The notes below the pieces were generated by a model that had not been told where the DNA came from, did no database searches, and saw nothing but the letters and a program-made list of their open reading frames with translations. A DNA stretch of 43,696 nucleotides from Bacteroidales bacterium (GTDB lineage Bacteria > Bacteroidota > Bacteroidia > Bacteroidales > VadinHA17), in NCBI GenBank assembly GCA_030596125.1, contig JAUVKT010000014.1:1-43696 (forward strand). The letters run 5' to 3'. Both the position numbers and the translations under genes were made by a program. Below, in pieces: positions 1 to 8,729 of this stretch (position 1 is its first letter; each line of letters starts with the position of its first letter).

Positions 1-824
1 GCTTGGTATTTAGGCGGAACGCTAGAATCATCATCGACTGTAATCGTTATCGCTCCATCCCCACCAGCTTCACCCATAGCAAGAACATATCTTACCCCGG
101 TTGCATTGTCTCCCCCATTTCCAAATATATTATTGGAGAAGGTATTATTTGATCTCATCCATGCCGAAACCGTCCAATCATTTGTACTATGATTTAAAGT
201 ATTATCATTACCAACATCAATATAGCTTGCACCATTAAAGGATTGTCCGTCTGCAACCAATCCTGCTGTAGTTGTTGAACCTGTGTTTGATCCATCATTA
301 CCTGTACCACTTGCATCAAGGTAATTATCATGCAAATGCCAGACGCCTACATAACTGGCAGTCCAGGTTGTTGGAGCAGATGGATCAGATGAAACAGAGG
401 TATTCCCGAAATATAAATAAACCTCTGTATCTAATGTTGGAGACAGAGAGGGTATACGTACCCAGGCAATAAGCTCCCCTGTTGTAGAAACATATTTTTC
501 AATATCATGGTCGAGAGTTGTTACACCATCTGAAGCTGTAAACTTTGTATCCCAGCCGTTTGAATCAGAAATATATCCTGAATTTGCTATGGTTCTGAGA
601 TCATTATCCGTGATATCAATCAGGGCCGGAAAATCTAAAAGATTTGATCCGCCAGCTACCTGGGAGGATTGAATTGTAATTTTAATCCTGTTAGTATATC
701 CTGATAACCACTGAGAGTGAAGGCTGACAGGAAATAATAAAAAGACGAATAATAACAGAATGAACCTGCTATAAGCACGTGCGGGTCTATTCCGATATTT
801 CGCTATGTTTTTATTTCTTACCAC
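1..824 (-). CDS. Secreted DUF2341 / LamG-like protein, 3' end beyond the window
   Basis: Reading the minus strand from 824 gives an uninterrupted frame to the window edge (about 274 codons). The product begins with a basic N-terminus, then a hydrophobic signal segment (FILLLFVFLLFPVSLHSQ). A DUF2341-type domain follows (SGYTNRIKITI, FPALIDI, GWDTKF, LIAWVRIPSLS, VYLYFGN). After it comes the start of a concanavalin A/LamG-like domain (GVWHLHDNYLDASGTGNDG, FNGASYIDVGN, WTVSAWMRSNN). DUF2341 proteins are secreted or surface proteins with a beta-sandwich; in Bacteroidota they often carry further repeats and a sorting domain, which would lie outside the window. There is no ATG in frame: GTG at 824 is the best start and TTG at 836 the alternative, because a stop lies just upstream. 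Function unknown; surface binding or adhesion is inference. Confidence 0.8.
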   Translation of the reverse strand, partial: MVRNKNIAKYRNRPARAYSRFILLLFVFLLFPVSLHSQWLSGYTNRIKITIQSSQVAGGSNLLDFPALIDITDNDLRTIANSGYISDSNGWDTKFTASDGVTTLDHDIEKYVSTTGELIAWVRIPSLSPTLDTEVYLYFGNTSVSSDPSAPTTWTASYVGVWHLHDNYLDASGTGNDGSNTGSTTTAGLVADGQSFNGASYIDVGNDNTLNHSTNDWTVSAWMRSNNTFSNNIFGNGGDNATGVRYVLAMGEAGGDGAITITVDDDSSVPPKYQ

Positions 825-1052
825 TAAAACAAACAATTACCATTTCGACTAGTACTCTTTTTTTTTAGTCAAACCAGTTTAATTATATGTTATTTGCCAT
901 TGGATAAAAATCCATACTGGCAATATTATTCTATAAAACCTAGACTACGTTTTCACTCCCATGGTTGCATCGAATCAATGCCACACAGAGGAATTTAAAG
1001 ATAATACATTTTTTTGGTGAAACTAACCTTGTTTGATGAATGGCAAATATCA

Positions 1053-1066
1053 GTCTGTTAACAGAC
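1053..1066. promoter_or_regulatory. Perfect 14-bp palindrome, possible operator
   Basis: GTCTGTTAACAGAC is perfectly self-complementary and lies in the gene-free stretch upstream of the minus-strand DUF2341 gene. It could be a binding site for a dimeric regulator, but no regulator gene is adjacent, so this is only a structural observation. Confidence 0.3.
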
Positions 1067-1080
1067 AATTCATGTAAACT

Positions 1081-1119
1081 AAAAAAAAAAGACCGTCACA
1101 CAATTTTCCTGTGACAGTC
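1081..1119 (-). terminator. Rho-independent terminator, minus strand
   Basis: On the minus strand a 10-bp stem (GACTGTCACA / TGTGACGGTC, one G-U pair) with a 9-nt loop is followed by ten T residues. This is the best terminator in the window. It lies about 230 bp after the queA stop, so it probably ends the udk-to-queA transcript and insulates the DUF2341 gene downstream. Confidence 0.85.
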
Positions 1120-1350
1120 TCAGTTTTCATTTCAAAAATATGTTAACCTGAATAATTCACAAATTGATTTATTGCGAAGCCAAATTACTGTGATTAAAGG
1201 CAATGCTCAATTTTTGATTCTCAATATAGCTACGGCTATATCTGTGAGTCTCAAATCTGCGCTTACCTTTACTCTTTGTACTTTGACTTCTCATGACAAA
1301 AAACTTATGAACCGGAACGGAGTGGAGCTCACCGAAGGTAATTATTCAGG

Positions 1351-2400
1351 CTAAATAATAAGCATTGCATCTCCATAAGTACCAAAACGATACTTCTCTT
1401 TTATAGCTTTCTCATAAGCTTCAAAAACAAGGTGATAACCACCAAAAGCTGCCACCATCATTAATAAAGTGGAATATGGCAGATGGAAATTACTAATCAT
1501 CATATCAGGTATCTTGAATACATACGGAGGAAAAAGAAACTTATTGGTCCAGCCGTCAAATGGCTTCAGAAGCCCCTCTGTTGATACAGAACTCTCGAGA
1601 GTGCGAACCACAGTTGTTCCAACTGCACAGATTTTACTTTTCCTCTCTTTAGCCCTGTTTATCCCGGCAGCCGCTTCAGGTGTAATCATTATTTGCTCCG
1701 AATCCATCTTATGCTTTGACAGGTCCTCTACATCAACACTTCTGAAATTGCCAAGACCAACATGGAGCGTTATCTCTTCCTTTTCTACTCCAAAAATCTC
1801 AAACCTCTTTAATAGTTCCCTGCTAAAATGCAGTCCGGCCGTCGGAGCGGCAACTGCCCCTTCATGCTTTGCAAAAATAGTCTGATAACGCTCACTATCT
1901 TCCGGCTCAACCGGCCGGTTTATAAACTTTGGAAGAGGTGTCTGACCTAATTTATACAGTGTCTTTTTAAAATTTTCATAAGGTCCATCATACAGAAATC
2001 TGAGTGTTCTCCCACGTGAGGTAGTATTATCAATTACCTCCGCAACGAGCACCTCTTCATCACCAAAATAGAGTTTGTTTCCTATCCTGATCTTTCTGGC
2101 CGGATCAACAAGTACATCCCAAAGACGCTGCTCCCGGTTTAGTTCCCTTAGTAAAAAAACTTCTATCTCAGCTCCGGTTTTTTCCTTGTTCCCAAATAAC
2201 CTGGCAGGAAAAACCTTGGTATTATTGAAAACCAGAAGATCATGCTCTGAAAAATATTCAATAATATCCTTAAACACCTTATGCTTTATCTTCCCATCTT
2301 TCCTGTTAACAACCATCAACCTCGACTCATCCCTGTTATAAGCAGGGTGTGATGCAACTAATTCCTGTGGTAATTTGTAATTGAACTGAGATAACTTCAT
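1351..2400 (-). CDS. queA: S-adenosylmethionine:tRNA ribosyltransferase-isomerase
   Basis: QueA transfers and isomerises the ribosyl part of S-adenosylmethionine onto preQ1 at wobble position 34 of GUN-anticodon tRNAs, giving epoxyqueuosine; it is cytoplasmic. The 349 residues match the family's normal length. Visible signatures are [11 protein letters not shown] at the N-terminus, [13 protein letters not shown] (58-70), [10 protein letters not shown] (151-160), [14 protein letters not shown] (179-192) and [14 protein letters not shown] start at 2400. It is the last gene of the minus-strand run, 46 bp after truB, so tRNA pseudouridylation and queuosine synthesis genes are co-transcribed. Confidence 0.97.
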   Translation of the reverse strand: MKLSQFNYKLPQELVASHPAYNRDESRLMVVNRKDGKIKHKVFKDIIEYFSEHDLLVFNNTKVFPARLFGNKEKTGAEIEVFLLRELNREQRLWDVLVDPARKIRIGNKLYFGDEEVLVAEVIDNTTSRGRTLRFLYDGPYENFKKTLYKLGQTPLPKFINRPVEPEDSERYQTIFAKHEGAVAAPTAGLHFSRELLKRFEIFGVEKEEITLHVGLGNFRSVDVEDLSKHKMDSEQIMITPEAAAGINRAKERKSKICAVGTTVVRTLESSVSTEGLLKPFDGWTNKFLFPPYVFKIPDMMISNFHLPYSTLLMMVAAFGGYHLVFEAYEKAIKEKYRFGTYGDAMLII

Positions 2401-2446
2401 ATTTTATATATATATTTTATTATATCCCCCCTTATACGTAAGAAAA

Positions 2447-3157
2447 TCAAATTTGTTTCAATGAAACTATTTTTTCTTCGAATTCAGATAATTTAAAAGC
2501 GTCGGTTAGATTAAAATCGCCTATTTTGGTGCGCTTCAGCTCTGCAAGACAGGCACCGCTATTTAAATAAATTCCAAGATCACGGGCAAATGATCTTATA
2601 TAAGTTCCTTTACCCGACTTTATCCTGATTGTTGCCATTGGCATTTCAAAATTTATTAACTCCAGTTCATAAATCCGGATCCTAACAGGTTTAAGCTCTC
2701 TCTCTACTCCTTTTCTGGCAAATTCATAAGCCCTCTTTCCATCAATTTTTTTTGCTGAGAAAAGGGGTGGAACCTGATCCTGTTCCCCGATAAAATGGTT
2801 AAGTGCATCCAATATACTTTCCCGGCTAATATGACTGGTCGGAAAAGTTGCATTTACCTCTGTTTCAAGGTCAAAGGATGGTGTTGTCTCACCGAACCGG
2901 AGTGTTGTAACATATTCTTTTTCAAAGGCGTGAAGATCAGACATCTTTTTTGTATCCTTACCTGTACAGATTATCATCAGCCCGGTCGCAAGCGGATCGA
3001 GTGTGCCGGCATGACCAACTTTTATCTTCTTGTATCCATAATGTTTTCTGATAATATTCTTAACCTTTTTTACCAGGTCAAAAGAGGTCCAGTAAAGTGG
3101 CTTATCAAACAATAAGGTTTGACCTTCAAGAAAATCCGTTTCGGAATTAATATCCAT
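2447..3157 (-). CDS. truB: tRNA pseudouridine(55) synthase
   Basis: TruB isomerises U55 in the T-loop of tRNA. The motif GHAGTLDPLATGLM carries the catalytic aspartate (D54 from the ATG at 3157). ASYxYF-type changes are absent and the KxGKGTYIRSFARDLG motif in the second half is intact. At about 236 residues it lacks the C-terminal PUA domain of the E. coli enzyme, which is common for the phylum. An in-frame TTG at 3166 would add MVN, but ATG at 3157 lies one base after the uppP stop and is preferred. The tight spacing implies translational coupling with uppP. Confidence 0.96.
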   Translation of the reverse strand: MDINSETDFLEGQTLLFDKPLYWTSFDLVKKVKNIIRKHYGYKKIKVGHAGTLDPLATGLMIICTGKDTKKMSDLHAFEKEYVTTLRFGETTPSFDLETEVNATFPTSHISRESILDALNHFIGEQDQVPPLFSAKKIDGKRAYEFARKGVERELKPVRIRIYELELINFEMPMATIRIKSGKGTYIRSFARDLGIYLNSGACLAELKRTKIGDFNLTDAFKLSEFEEKIVSLKQI

Positions 3158-3158
3158 A

Positions 3159-3941
3159 TTAACCAATTAAAATAGCAACGAGTCCGATAACAATACAATA
3201 GATCCCAAACCAGTATAATTTGCCTTTGCGGACAAGAGCAATCATCCATGTGCAGGCAAGATATCCTGTAATAAAAGCAGAAATAAATCCAGCAACCAGT
3301 ATCCCCGGGGATATTGATCCGGCAGCCGAAAACTCTCCTTTGGCCAGTTCTGCAAGATTGGCACCTATAACCGGAATAAGAACCATAAGGAATGAAAATT
3401 CTGCCAGATTTTCCTTTTTATTCCCAAGTATCAGCCCTGTTGAAATTGTGGCGCCCGAACGGGAAACTCCCGGCAGCACGGCAAATGCCTGCGCAATACC
3501 AATGATAAAAGCATCCAGATAGGAGATATCCCGGCTTCCTCCTTTTATTAATGAACTCACTATCAATAATAGTGCAGTTACCAATAGCATCAGTCCCACA
3601 AAAATAATATTACCATTAAACAGAGACTCAACTTGTTCGTTTAAAAAAAAGCCGACAATAAATATCGGAATAAGTGAAGTTCCTATCTTTAGAGCAAAAT
3701 CAGTTTCACTGTTCATTTTAAACTTCACTACCCCGCGAAATATCCTGATTATTTCCTTCCGGAATACAACAATTGTACTCAATACTGTCGCGCCGTGAAC
3801 AATAACCGAAAAACTAAAACTGGTTTCGGCATCAACCCCGAACAGATATTTTCCAATCTCAAGATGTCCGCTGCTGCTGACAGGTAAAAATTCTGTTAGC
3901 CCCTGTATAATACCAAGAATAATAGCTTCTAATAGATCCAT
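3159..3941 (-). CDS. uppP: Undecaprenyl-diphosphatase (BacA/UppP family)
   Basis: This integral membrane enzyme dephosphorylates undecaprenyl pyrophosphate to recycle the lipid carrier for peptidoglycan and surface polysaccharide, and raises bacitracin resistance. The 260 residues hold the two family signatures: GLTEFLPVSSSGHLEIG (about 14-30) and LPGVSRSGATISTGL (about 158-172), plus roughly eight hydrophobic segments. ATG start. It is followed immediately by truB and preceded 24 bp upstream by the DUF3098 gene. Placement after ftsX links it to cell-envelope growth. Confidence 0.96.
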   Translation of the reverse strand: MDLLEAIILGIIQGLTEFLPVSSSGHLEIGKYLFGVDAETSFSFSVIVHGATVLSTIVVFRKEIIRIFRGVVKFKMNSETDFALKIGTSLIPIFIVGFFLNEQVESLFNGNIIFVGLMLLVTALLLIVSSLIKGGSRDISYLDAFIIGIAQAFAVLPGVSRSGATISTGLILGNKKENLAEFSFLMVLIPVIGANLAELAKGEFSAAGSISPGILVAGFISAFITGYLACTWMIALVRKGKLYWFGIYCIVIGLVAILIG

Positions 3942-3965
3942 ATAAATTAAAAAGAGAACGAGAAC

Positions 3966-4220
3966 TCACTCAGGTTTAGCAGGCTTTTTCATTATAGCCC
4001 AAATCTCAAAAATAAACCCTGCCAATACAATAACCGGTGCAAGGGTAATTCTTCTGAAACTAAAAATCTTGTCACTGAACTCCGAGGGATCATCTGACTT
4101 TCCACCGAGCATAAGTAAAAATCCAATTACAATTATTACGAATCCTATTGCCAGCAGCCGGTAATTCTCCTTGCCAAGCGCAAACCCTGGTTCCTGTTTT
4201 TCATCGTTTTTTGATGCCAT
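3966..4220 (-). CDS. DUF3098 family small membrane protein
   Basis: This 84-residue protein has a charged N-terminus (residues 1-20) and two transmembrane segments: LLAIGFVIIVIGFLLMLGG (about 23-41) and LAPVIVLAGFIFEIWAIM (about 60-77). A short soluble loop of about 18 residues lies between them. The size, the two-helix layout and the position directly after ftsX match DUF3098, a Bacteroidota family of unknown function. The gene begins 2 bp after the ftsX stop and is surely co-translated with it. A role as an accessory to FtsX or envelope synthesis is inference from position only. Confidence 0.85.
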   Translation of the reverse strand: MASKNDEKQEPGFALGKENYRLLAIGFVIIVIGFLLMLGGKSDDPSEFSDKIFSFRRITLAPVIVLAGFIFEIWAIMKKPAKPE

Positions 4221-4222
4221 AC

Positions 4223-5101
4223 CTAATAATATAGTTTGTCTTCCGATATGCTTAAATACTTATTAACCGAAATAAAAGTAGAAATATAATTGATAACAAC
4301 CCCTAAAGTAATAATTCCTCCAAACAGATAAAGCAACAATTCAACGTCCTGAAGAGTAAAAAGAAGATAAAACTCCTGCTCAACGAAATATAGTATCACC
4401 ATTATCAGAATAATAGAGATAAGGCCTGCAATTATCCCATGTACAACACTTCTTGACAAAAAGGGCTTACGGATAAACGTTCTTGTGGCCCCAACCAGTT
4501 GCATTGTATTAATCAGGAATCTTTTGGAATAAACTGATAATCTGATTGTATTGTTAATAACTGTCAGCGAAATAAACAGAAGCAGTCCACTGAAAATCAT
4601 GAGGAAAAAACTTACTTTCCTGACATTCTCATTTAAAAGGTGGAGAAATGATTCCTGAAAATACACCTCCTCAACAAGCGGGTATTCAAGAATATATTTT
4701 TCAATACTCAAAACACTGTCGGGGTGAGTATAATCAGCAAAAAGAAAAATATCAATTGAAGGCAGCAGAGGATTATAACCCATAAACGATAAAAAATCCT
4801 CCCCCAGATCTTCTTTCAGGTTTACAGCTGCCTGCTCTTTTGAGATATATTCTGTATTCTTCACATAATGTTTCGCAGCAAGATCCTTTTGCAGCATTAT
4901 TATATCAGCCTCCTTTGAATTTTCCTTCAGCATTACAGACAGACTAAGACTCTCCTTAAAATAATCAGATAACTCCCTGGCATTTATTATAACAAGGCCC
5001 AGCAGTCCCAATAAGAAAAGCACCAGAGATATGCTTACTATCTGGGTGATGTAAGAACTTCTTAATCTTCCTTTGGGGATCCTCTTTGAATAGCGTGCCA
5101 A
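4223..5101 (-). CDS. ftsX: Cell-division ABC transporter permease-like protein FtsX
   Basis: FtsX is the membrane partner of the FtsE ATPase and transmits division or wall-hydrolase signals to the periplasm. The 292 residues have the family layout: basic cytoplasmic N-terminus with RLRSSYITQIVSISLVLFLLGLLGLV (TM1, about 13-38, read in two parts), a periplasmic domain to about 160, and three C-terminal helices. TTG at 5101 is the only possible start, since a TGA codon stands two codons upstream and the family N-terminus begins exactly here. ftsE is not adjacent in this window. Confidence 0.93.
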   Translation of the reverse strand: MARYSKRIPKGRLRSSYITQIVSISLVLFLLGLLGLVIINARELSDYFKESLSLSVMLKENSKEADIIMLQKDLAAKHYVKNTEYISKEQAAVNLKEDLGEDFLSFMGYNPLLPSIDIFLFADYTHPDSVLSIEKYILEYPLVEEVYFQESFLHLLNENVRKVSFFLMIFSGLLLFISLTVINNTIRLSVYSKRFLINTMQLVGATRTFIRKPFLSRSVVHGIIAGLISIILIMVILYFVEQEFYLLFTLQDVELLLYLFGGIITLGVVINYISTFISVNKYLSISEDKLYY

Positions 5102-5157
5102 ATCTCAAAATTTGACATCAAAAATACATAACAATTGTCAAATAACCATACTTCCTT

Positions 5158-6177
5158 CTAATCCAGAATAGTTACCCAGCCAAATGTATCCGGCTCATCT
5201 CCTGTTTGAATACCAACGAGTATATTGTATAGTTTCATTTGCACAGTACCAGGTTCACCTTCCTTACCAAATTTATATATTTTATTTGTGTCAGGGTCTA
5301 TGATCTTACCTATCGGACTTATTACAGCAGCCGTGCCACAGGCTCCGGCTTCATCAAATTCATTTAACTCCTCAAGTGGAACCGGTCGCCTTTCGGTCTT
5401 CATCCCCAGGGATCCGGCAATTTCAATAAGACTCTTATTTGTTATTGATGGCAGGATTGAATCTGATTCAGGTGTTATATAGGTATTCCCTTTTATTCCA
5501 AAGAAATTTGCAGGGCCGCATTCATCAATATATTTTTTCTCCTTAGCATCCAGGAAAACGATATTAGCATAACCTTCATCCCTGGCCTCTATTATAGCTT
5601 TTAAACTGGCTGCATAATTACCACCAACCTTATATTTTCCCGTTCCCATAGGAGCTGCCCGGTCATACTTCCTGCTTATTAGCATATTTACAGGTTTAAT
5701 TCCTCCCTTAAAATATGAACCAACAGGTGTTACAAACACAGCAAAAGTAAACTCCCTGGCAGGGTTTACACCTACCATGGCTCCATCGCCAAAAAGAAGT
5801 GGCCGAATATAAAGAGAGGCACCCGAACCATAGGGAGGAACAAATTTCTCATTCAACTTAACTGCTTTGAAAACCGCTTCCTTAAACAGCTCCTCAGGAA
5901 CCTTTGCCATCAGAACTCCTTCAGCAGAATTCATAAGCCTCCGGGCATTTTCTTCCCATCTGAACAGCCTTATTTTACCATCTTTTCCTCTGTAGGCCTT
6001 TAAACCTTCAAAAGCTTCCTGACCGTAATGAAGTCCGGTTGCTGCAATATGTACATTAAGATATTCAGATGACGAAACCTCTATATCTCCCCATTTACCA
6101 TCGGAATAATGACACCTGATATTATAATCGGTTTTTATATAACCAAATGATAAACTGGTCCAATCTATATCATTCAT
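5158..6177 (-). CDS. ilvE: Branched-chain amino acid aminotransferase
   Basis: This PLP enzyme performs the last step of leucine, isoleucine and valine synthesis, and the first of their breakdown, using glutamate/2-oxoglutarate. It is a fold-type IV, class II BCAT: FEGLKAYRGKDG, YIRPLLFG, GTGKYKVGGNYAAS with the PLP lysine just before VGGNY, and DECGPANFFGIK. A TTG at 6198 would add seven residues. The ATG at 6177, giving MNDIDWTSLSFGY, matches the usual N-terminus and is chosen (339 residues). It lies between udk and ftsX in the minus-strand run, without an obvious functional link to either. Confidence 0.95.
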   Translation of the reverse strand: MNDIDWTSLSFGYIKTDYNIRCHYSDGKWGDIEVSSSEYLNVHIAATGLHYGQEAFEGLKAYRGKDGKIRLFRWEENARRLMNSAEGVLMAKVPEELFKEAVFKAVKLNEKFVPPYGSGASLYIRPLLFGDGAMVGVNPAREFTFAVFVTPVGSYFKGGIKPVNMLISRKYDRAAPMGTGKYKVGGNYAASLKAIIEARDEGYANIVFLDAKEKKYIDECGPANFFGIKGNTYITPESDSILPSITNKSLIEIAGSLGMKTERRPVPLEELNEFDEAGACGTAAVISPIGKIIDPDTNKIYKFGKEGEPGTVQMKLYNILVGIQTGDEPDTFGWVTILD

Positions 6178-6245
6178 GTGTTTATAATTTATTTTCAATG
6201 GTCACATTTAATCTATTTTAAAAAACGGATACCGGATCGTGTTAA

Positions 6246-6857
6246 CTAATCTCCAAGATACCTCTCTATAGTTGAAACAAGCATCCCTATTGCAACCTCA
6301 TTTTCTCCTCCTCGCGGGATAATAATGTCGGCATACCTCTTGGTAGGTTCAATAAACTGCATATGAGAAGGTTTTACCGTATCATAATACCTTTCAATAA
6401 CATGTTCAATATCACGATCTCTTTCAGCTATATCCCTCTGTATTACCCTTATCAGCCTGTCATCGGGGTCAGCATCCACATAAGCTTTTATATGCATCAT
6501 ATCCCTAATCGATTTATCGGCCAGGATAAGTATTCCTTCAACAATAACAACCCCGGCTGGTTCAATATGTATCGTCTCTTCGGAACGCAGACATGTTATA
6601 TATGAATATTGCGGCATCTTAACCGACTCCCCCCGTGAGAGGGCCTGAAGATGATCTACAAGCAATTCAAACTCAAGAGAATCGGGGTGATCAAAATTTA
6701 TCCTTTGCCTCTCCTCCAAAGAGAGATGTCTGTTATCCTTATAGTATGCATCCTGTGGAAGAACAATTACATTCCTGCTGTTTAGTGCATCCTTAATTTT
6801 TCTCACTACCGTTGTTTTTCCCGAACCTGTACCGCCTGCAATTCCTACTATCAACAT
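6246..6857 (-). CDS. udk: Uridine kinase
   Basis: Udk phosphorylates uridine and cytidine in pyrimidine salvage. The P-loop GIAGGTGSGKTT is at the N-terminus, followed by PQDAYYKD, FDHPDSLEFELL, VEGILIL and the RDIAERDRD lid region, typical of the family. A GTG at 6878 would extend the protein by seven residues. With the promoter box at 6889-6896 that start would be almost leaderless, while ATG at 6857 gives MLIVGIAGG, the usual beginning, so 6857 is preferred (about 203 residues). It is probably the first gene of the minus-strand operon. Confidence 0.95.
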   Translation of the reverse strand: MLIVGIAGGTGSGKTTVVRKIKDALNSRNVIVLPQDAYYKDNRHLSLEERQRINFDHPDSLEFELLVDHLQALSRGESVKMPQYSYITCLRSEETIHIEPAGVVIVEGILILADKSIRDMMHIKAYVDADPDDRLIRVIQRDIAERDRDIEHVIERYYDTVKPSHMQFIEPTKRYADIIIPRGGENEVAIGMLVSTIERYLGD

Positions 6858-6888
6858 AAATTTTACTAATTTTGTCACATATTATAAT

Positions 6889-6918
6889 CAAAATTAACAT
6901 TTTCTTGCGATGATCAAA
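6889..6918 (-). promoter_or_regulatory. Promoter of udk, Bacteroidota consensus
   Basis: On the minus strand TTTG (6918-6915), 18 bp, then TAATTTTG (6896-6889) matches the TTG-N17-23-TAnnTTTG promoter of the phylum's primary sigma factor. The box ends about 32 bp before the udk ATG. Confidence 0.6.
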
Positions 6919-6968
6919 CATATTATCATTAATGCAATGATTGATTGCGTTTATTAATTTATTAAAAC

Positions 6969-7967
6969 ATGACAGGACTATATCCCTTAAAATTTGCTCC
7001 GCTCTTAAAAGAGAGAGTTTGGGGAGGTAACACTCTTAATAGAAAGTACAATAAAGGAGCCGATACAGAGAAAAAGATTGGTGAAAGCTGGGAATTGTCA
7101 GCTGTTCAGGAAGATATCTCCGTAGCTCTCAATGGGTTCCTTGAAGGAAATACACTGGAAGATCTTATTGAGGTATATATGGGAGATCTGGTAGGAGAAC
7201 AGATTTATGAAAAATTCGGCCATGAATTTCCCTTGCTGATCAAACTGATAGATGCACGTGATGTTTTATCTATACAGGTACATCCGGATGATAAGATTGC
7301 CGGAGAAAGACATAACGCCTATGGTAAAACCGAGATGTGGTACGTTCTTGAAGCGGAGGAGGGAGCGAAACTGTTCAGCGGGTTCAGGAATCCCACAACA
7401 AAAGAAGAATATCTCGATCATCTTGAAAAAGGAACACTTTCATGTCTGCTTAACGAAGAGAAGCCAGTTAAAGGAGATGTTTTCTTTATACCGGCAGGTC
7501 GTGTTCATGCAATCGGAGGAGGATTGGTCCTTGCAGAAATTCAACAAACGTCTGATATTACATACAGAATATACGACTGGGGAAGAACCGGGCTTGATGG
7601 TAAACCCAGGGAATTGCATACTGATCTGGCTGTTGATGTTATCGATTATTCAGCCCCTGGTAATTACAAAACTGTAGTCGCCCCGGAGCAGAACAAACCA
7701 ACCAGCCTGGCTTTATGTAAATATTTTACAACAAATATTATTAATTTTAACAAAGCAATAACCAGAGATTACAATCTGACCGACAGCTTTGTAATTTATA
7801 TATGCACAGAAGGATCTTATGACCTGGAGTGGGATGAGGAGAAGATGCATATTGAAAAAGGAGAAACGATCCTAATCCCTGCAATAATGAATGAAGTAAA
7901 AATCACTTCAGATGGGGCAACCATTCTGGAAGTATATATTAACCCGGAACACAAGGACAATGAATAA
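6969..7967 (+). CDS. manA: Mannose-6-phosphate isomerase, class I
   Basis: A zinc enzyme that interconverts mannose 6-phosphate and fructose 6-phosphate, supplying GDP-mannose/fucose sugars or mannose catabolism. It is a cupin protein of 332 residues, the short bacterial form. Visible zinc ligands are H105 (QVHPDD), E122 (KTEMWYV) and H180 (GRVHAIGGG); the N-terminal LKERVWGG and the YDWGR motif are also typical. ATG start at 6969. Its last bases overlap the start of the lipoprotein gene downstream by 8 bp, so the two are translationally coupled. Confidence 0.95.
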   Translation: MTGLYPLKFAPLLKERVWGGNTLNRKYNKGADTEKKIGESWELSAVQEDISVALNGFLEGNTLEDLIEVYMGDLVGEQIYEKFGHEFPLLIKLIDARDVLSIQVHPDDKIAGERHNAYGKTEMWYVLEAEEGAKLFSGFRNPTTKEEYLDHLEKGTLSCLLNEEKPVKGDVFFIPAGRVHAIGGGLVLAEIQQTSDITYRIYDWGRTGLDGKPRELHTDLAVDVIDYSAPGNYKTVVAPEQNKPTSLALCKYFTTNIINFNKAITRDYNLTDSFVIYICTEGSYDLEWDEEKMHIEKGETILIPAIMNEVKITSDGATILEVYINPEHKDNE

Positions 7968-8727
7968 AATTGGAAAATGTATCCCAGCCGTAGTTATTCT
8001 TTTGCTTTTCGCAATAGCTGCCTGCAAAACACAGGTTAAGGATGCCGATAGCACAACCTCAGGCAAGCAATCACCTGATAACTTCACAGGAATTAAAAAA
8101 TTTTATGAAGGTGAGAAGCTTACAAAAGAGATCACATATAAAAACGGAATAAAAGAGGGACTGTGTAATAATTATTACGATGACGGCCGTCTGAAGCGCA
8201 CTATCTGGTACAGCAATAATATCAGGGAGGACACTGCAAAATGGTTCTACCCGGAAGGAAAAGTTTACAGGGCAACTCCATACAAGAGAGATAAAATTCA
8301 CGGGATACGAATCAAATATTATAAGAATGGAAGAAAACAGGCCGAAATACCATATAAACATGGTCTGAGAATACCCGGACTAAAAGAGTATTATGAAAAT
8401 GGCAGAGAGGTTGGAAATATCCCTTCAATCACACATGAAATTTCAGAACAATATTACAAACGTGATGGTGTGCTGAAAGTGTTTTTAAAATTATCTAACG
8501 AATCAAAAAATGTTAATTATTATCAGGGGGCACTAATTGATGACACCTATGATCCTTCAAAATGCAAAGATGTTACTGCCTCTACCGGGATGGGGTATAT
8601 CGAACTTGAAAGGGATGCTTTAGCAGGTAAGGGTTACGTTGATGTTATAGCAGTCTATACAACAAGATTCAGGAACAAGGAAATTATAACAAAAAGAATT
8701 AAATTACCATATTCTGACCTTAAATAA
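7960..8727 (+). CDS. Lipoprotein with MORN/YwqK-like repeats
   Basis: A 255-residue lipoprotein. The signal sequence MNKIGKCIPAVVILLLFAIA ends in a lipobox with acylated cysteine C22. Residues 45-150 hold five or so short repeats of the form YYxxGxLKxxxxYxxxxxxG (FYEGEKLTKEITYKNGIKEG, YYDDGRLKRTIWY, FYPEGKVYRATPYKRDKIHG, YYKNGRKQAEIPYKHG, YYENGREVG). This is the MORN/YwqK pattern, often annotated antitoxin YwqK-like although no toxin is next to it. The C-terminal third is unrelated. The ATG at 7960 overlaps the manA stop; an upstream ATG at 7912 would bury the signal peptide. Role unknown, probably outer-membrane or periplasmic. Confidence 0.85.
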   Translation: MNKIGKCIPAVVILLLFAIAACKTQVKDADSTTSGKQSPDNFTGIKKFYEGEKLTKEITYKNGIKEGLCNNYYDDGRLKRTIWYSNNIREDTAKWFYPEGKVYRATPYKRDKIHGIRIKYYKNGRKQAEIPYKHGLRIPGLKEYYENGREVGNIPSITHEISEQYYKRDGVLKVFLKLSNESKNVNYYQGALIDDTYDPSKCKDVTASTGMGYIELERDALAGKGYVDVIAVYTTRFRNKEIITKRIKLPYSDLK

Positions 8728-8729
8728 AG

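Larger units (their letters stand above)
825..1350. other. 526-bp gene-free stretch with palindromes and a terminator
   Basis: No convincing gene is present. The stretch holds four structures. A two-part hairpin lies at 894-923 (TTGCCA, TGGAT and their complements). A perfect 14-bp palindrome, GTCTGTTAACAGAC, lies at 1053-1066. A minus-strand rho-independent terminator lies at 1081-1119. An imperfect inverted repeat lies around 1220-1245, with core ATATAGC-TACG-GCTATAT. TATTTGCCA (892-900) recurs inverted at 1041-1049. The short open frame at 1172-1354 shows no protein-like character. Confidence 0.6.

Noticed and set aside
1172-1354. 60-residue open frame in the gap after queA
   Set aside because: No signal peptide or domain, runs through an imperfect inverted repeat, and overlaps the end of queA on the other strand.
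7960-8727. Antitoxin of a toxin-antitoxin pair (YwqK name)
   Set aside because: The protein is a lipoprotein with MORN-type repeats and no toxin gene is adjacent.
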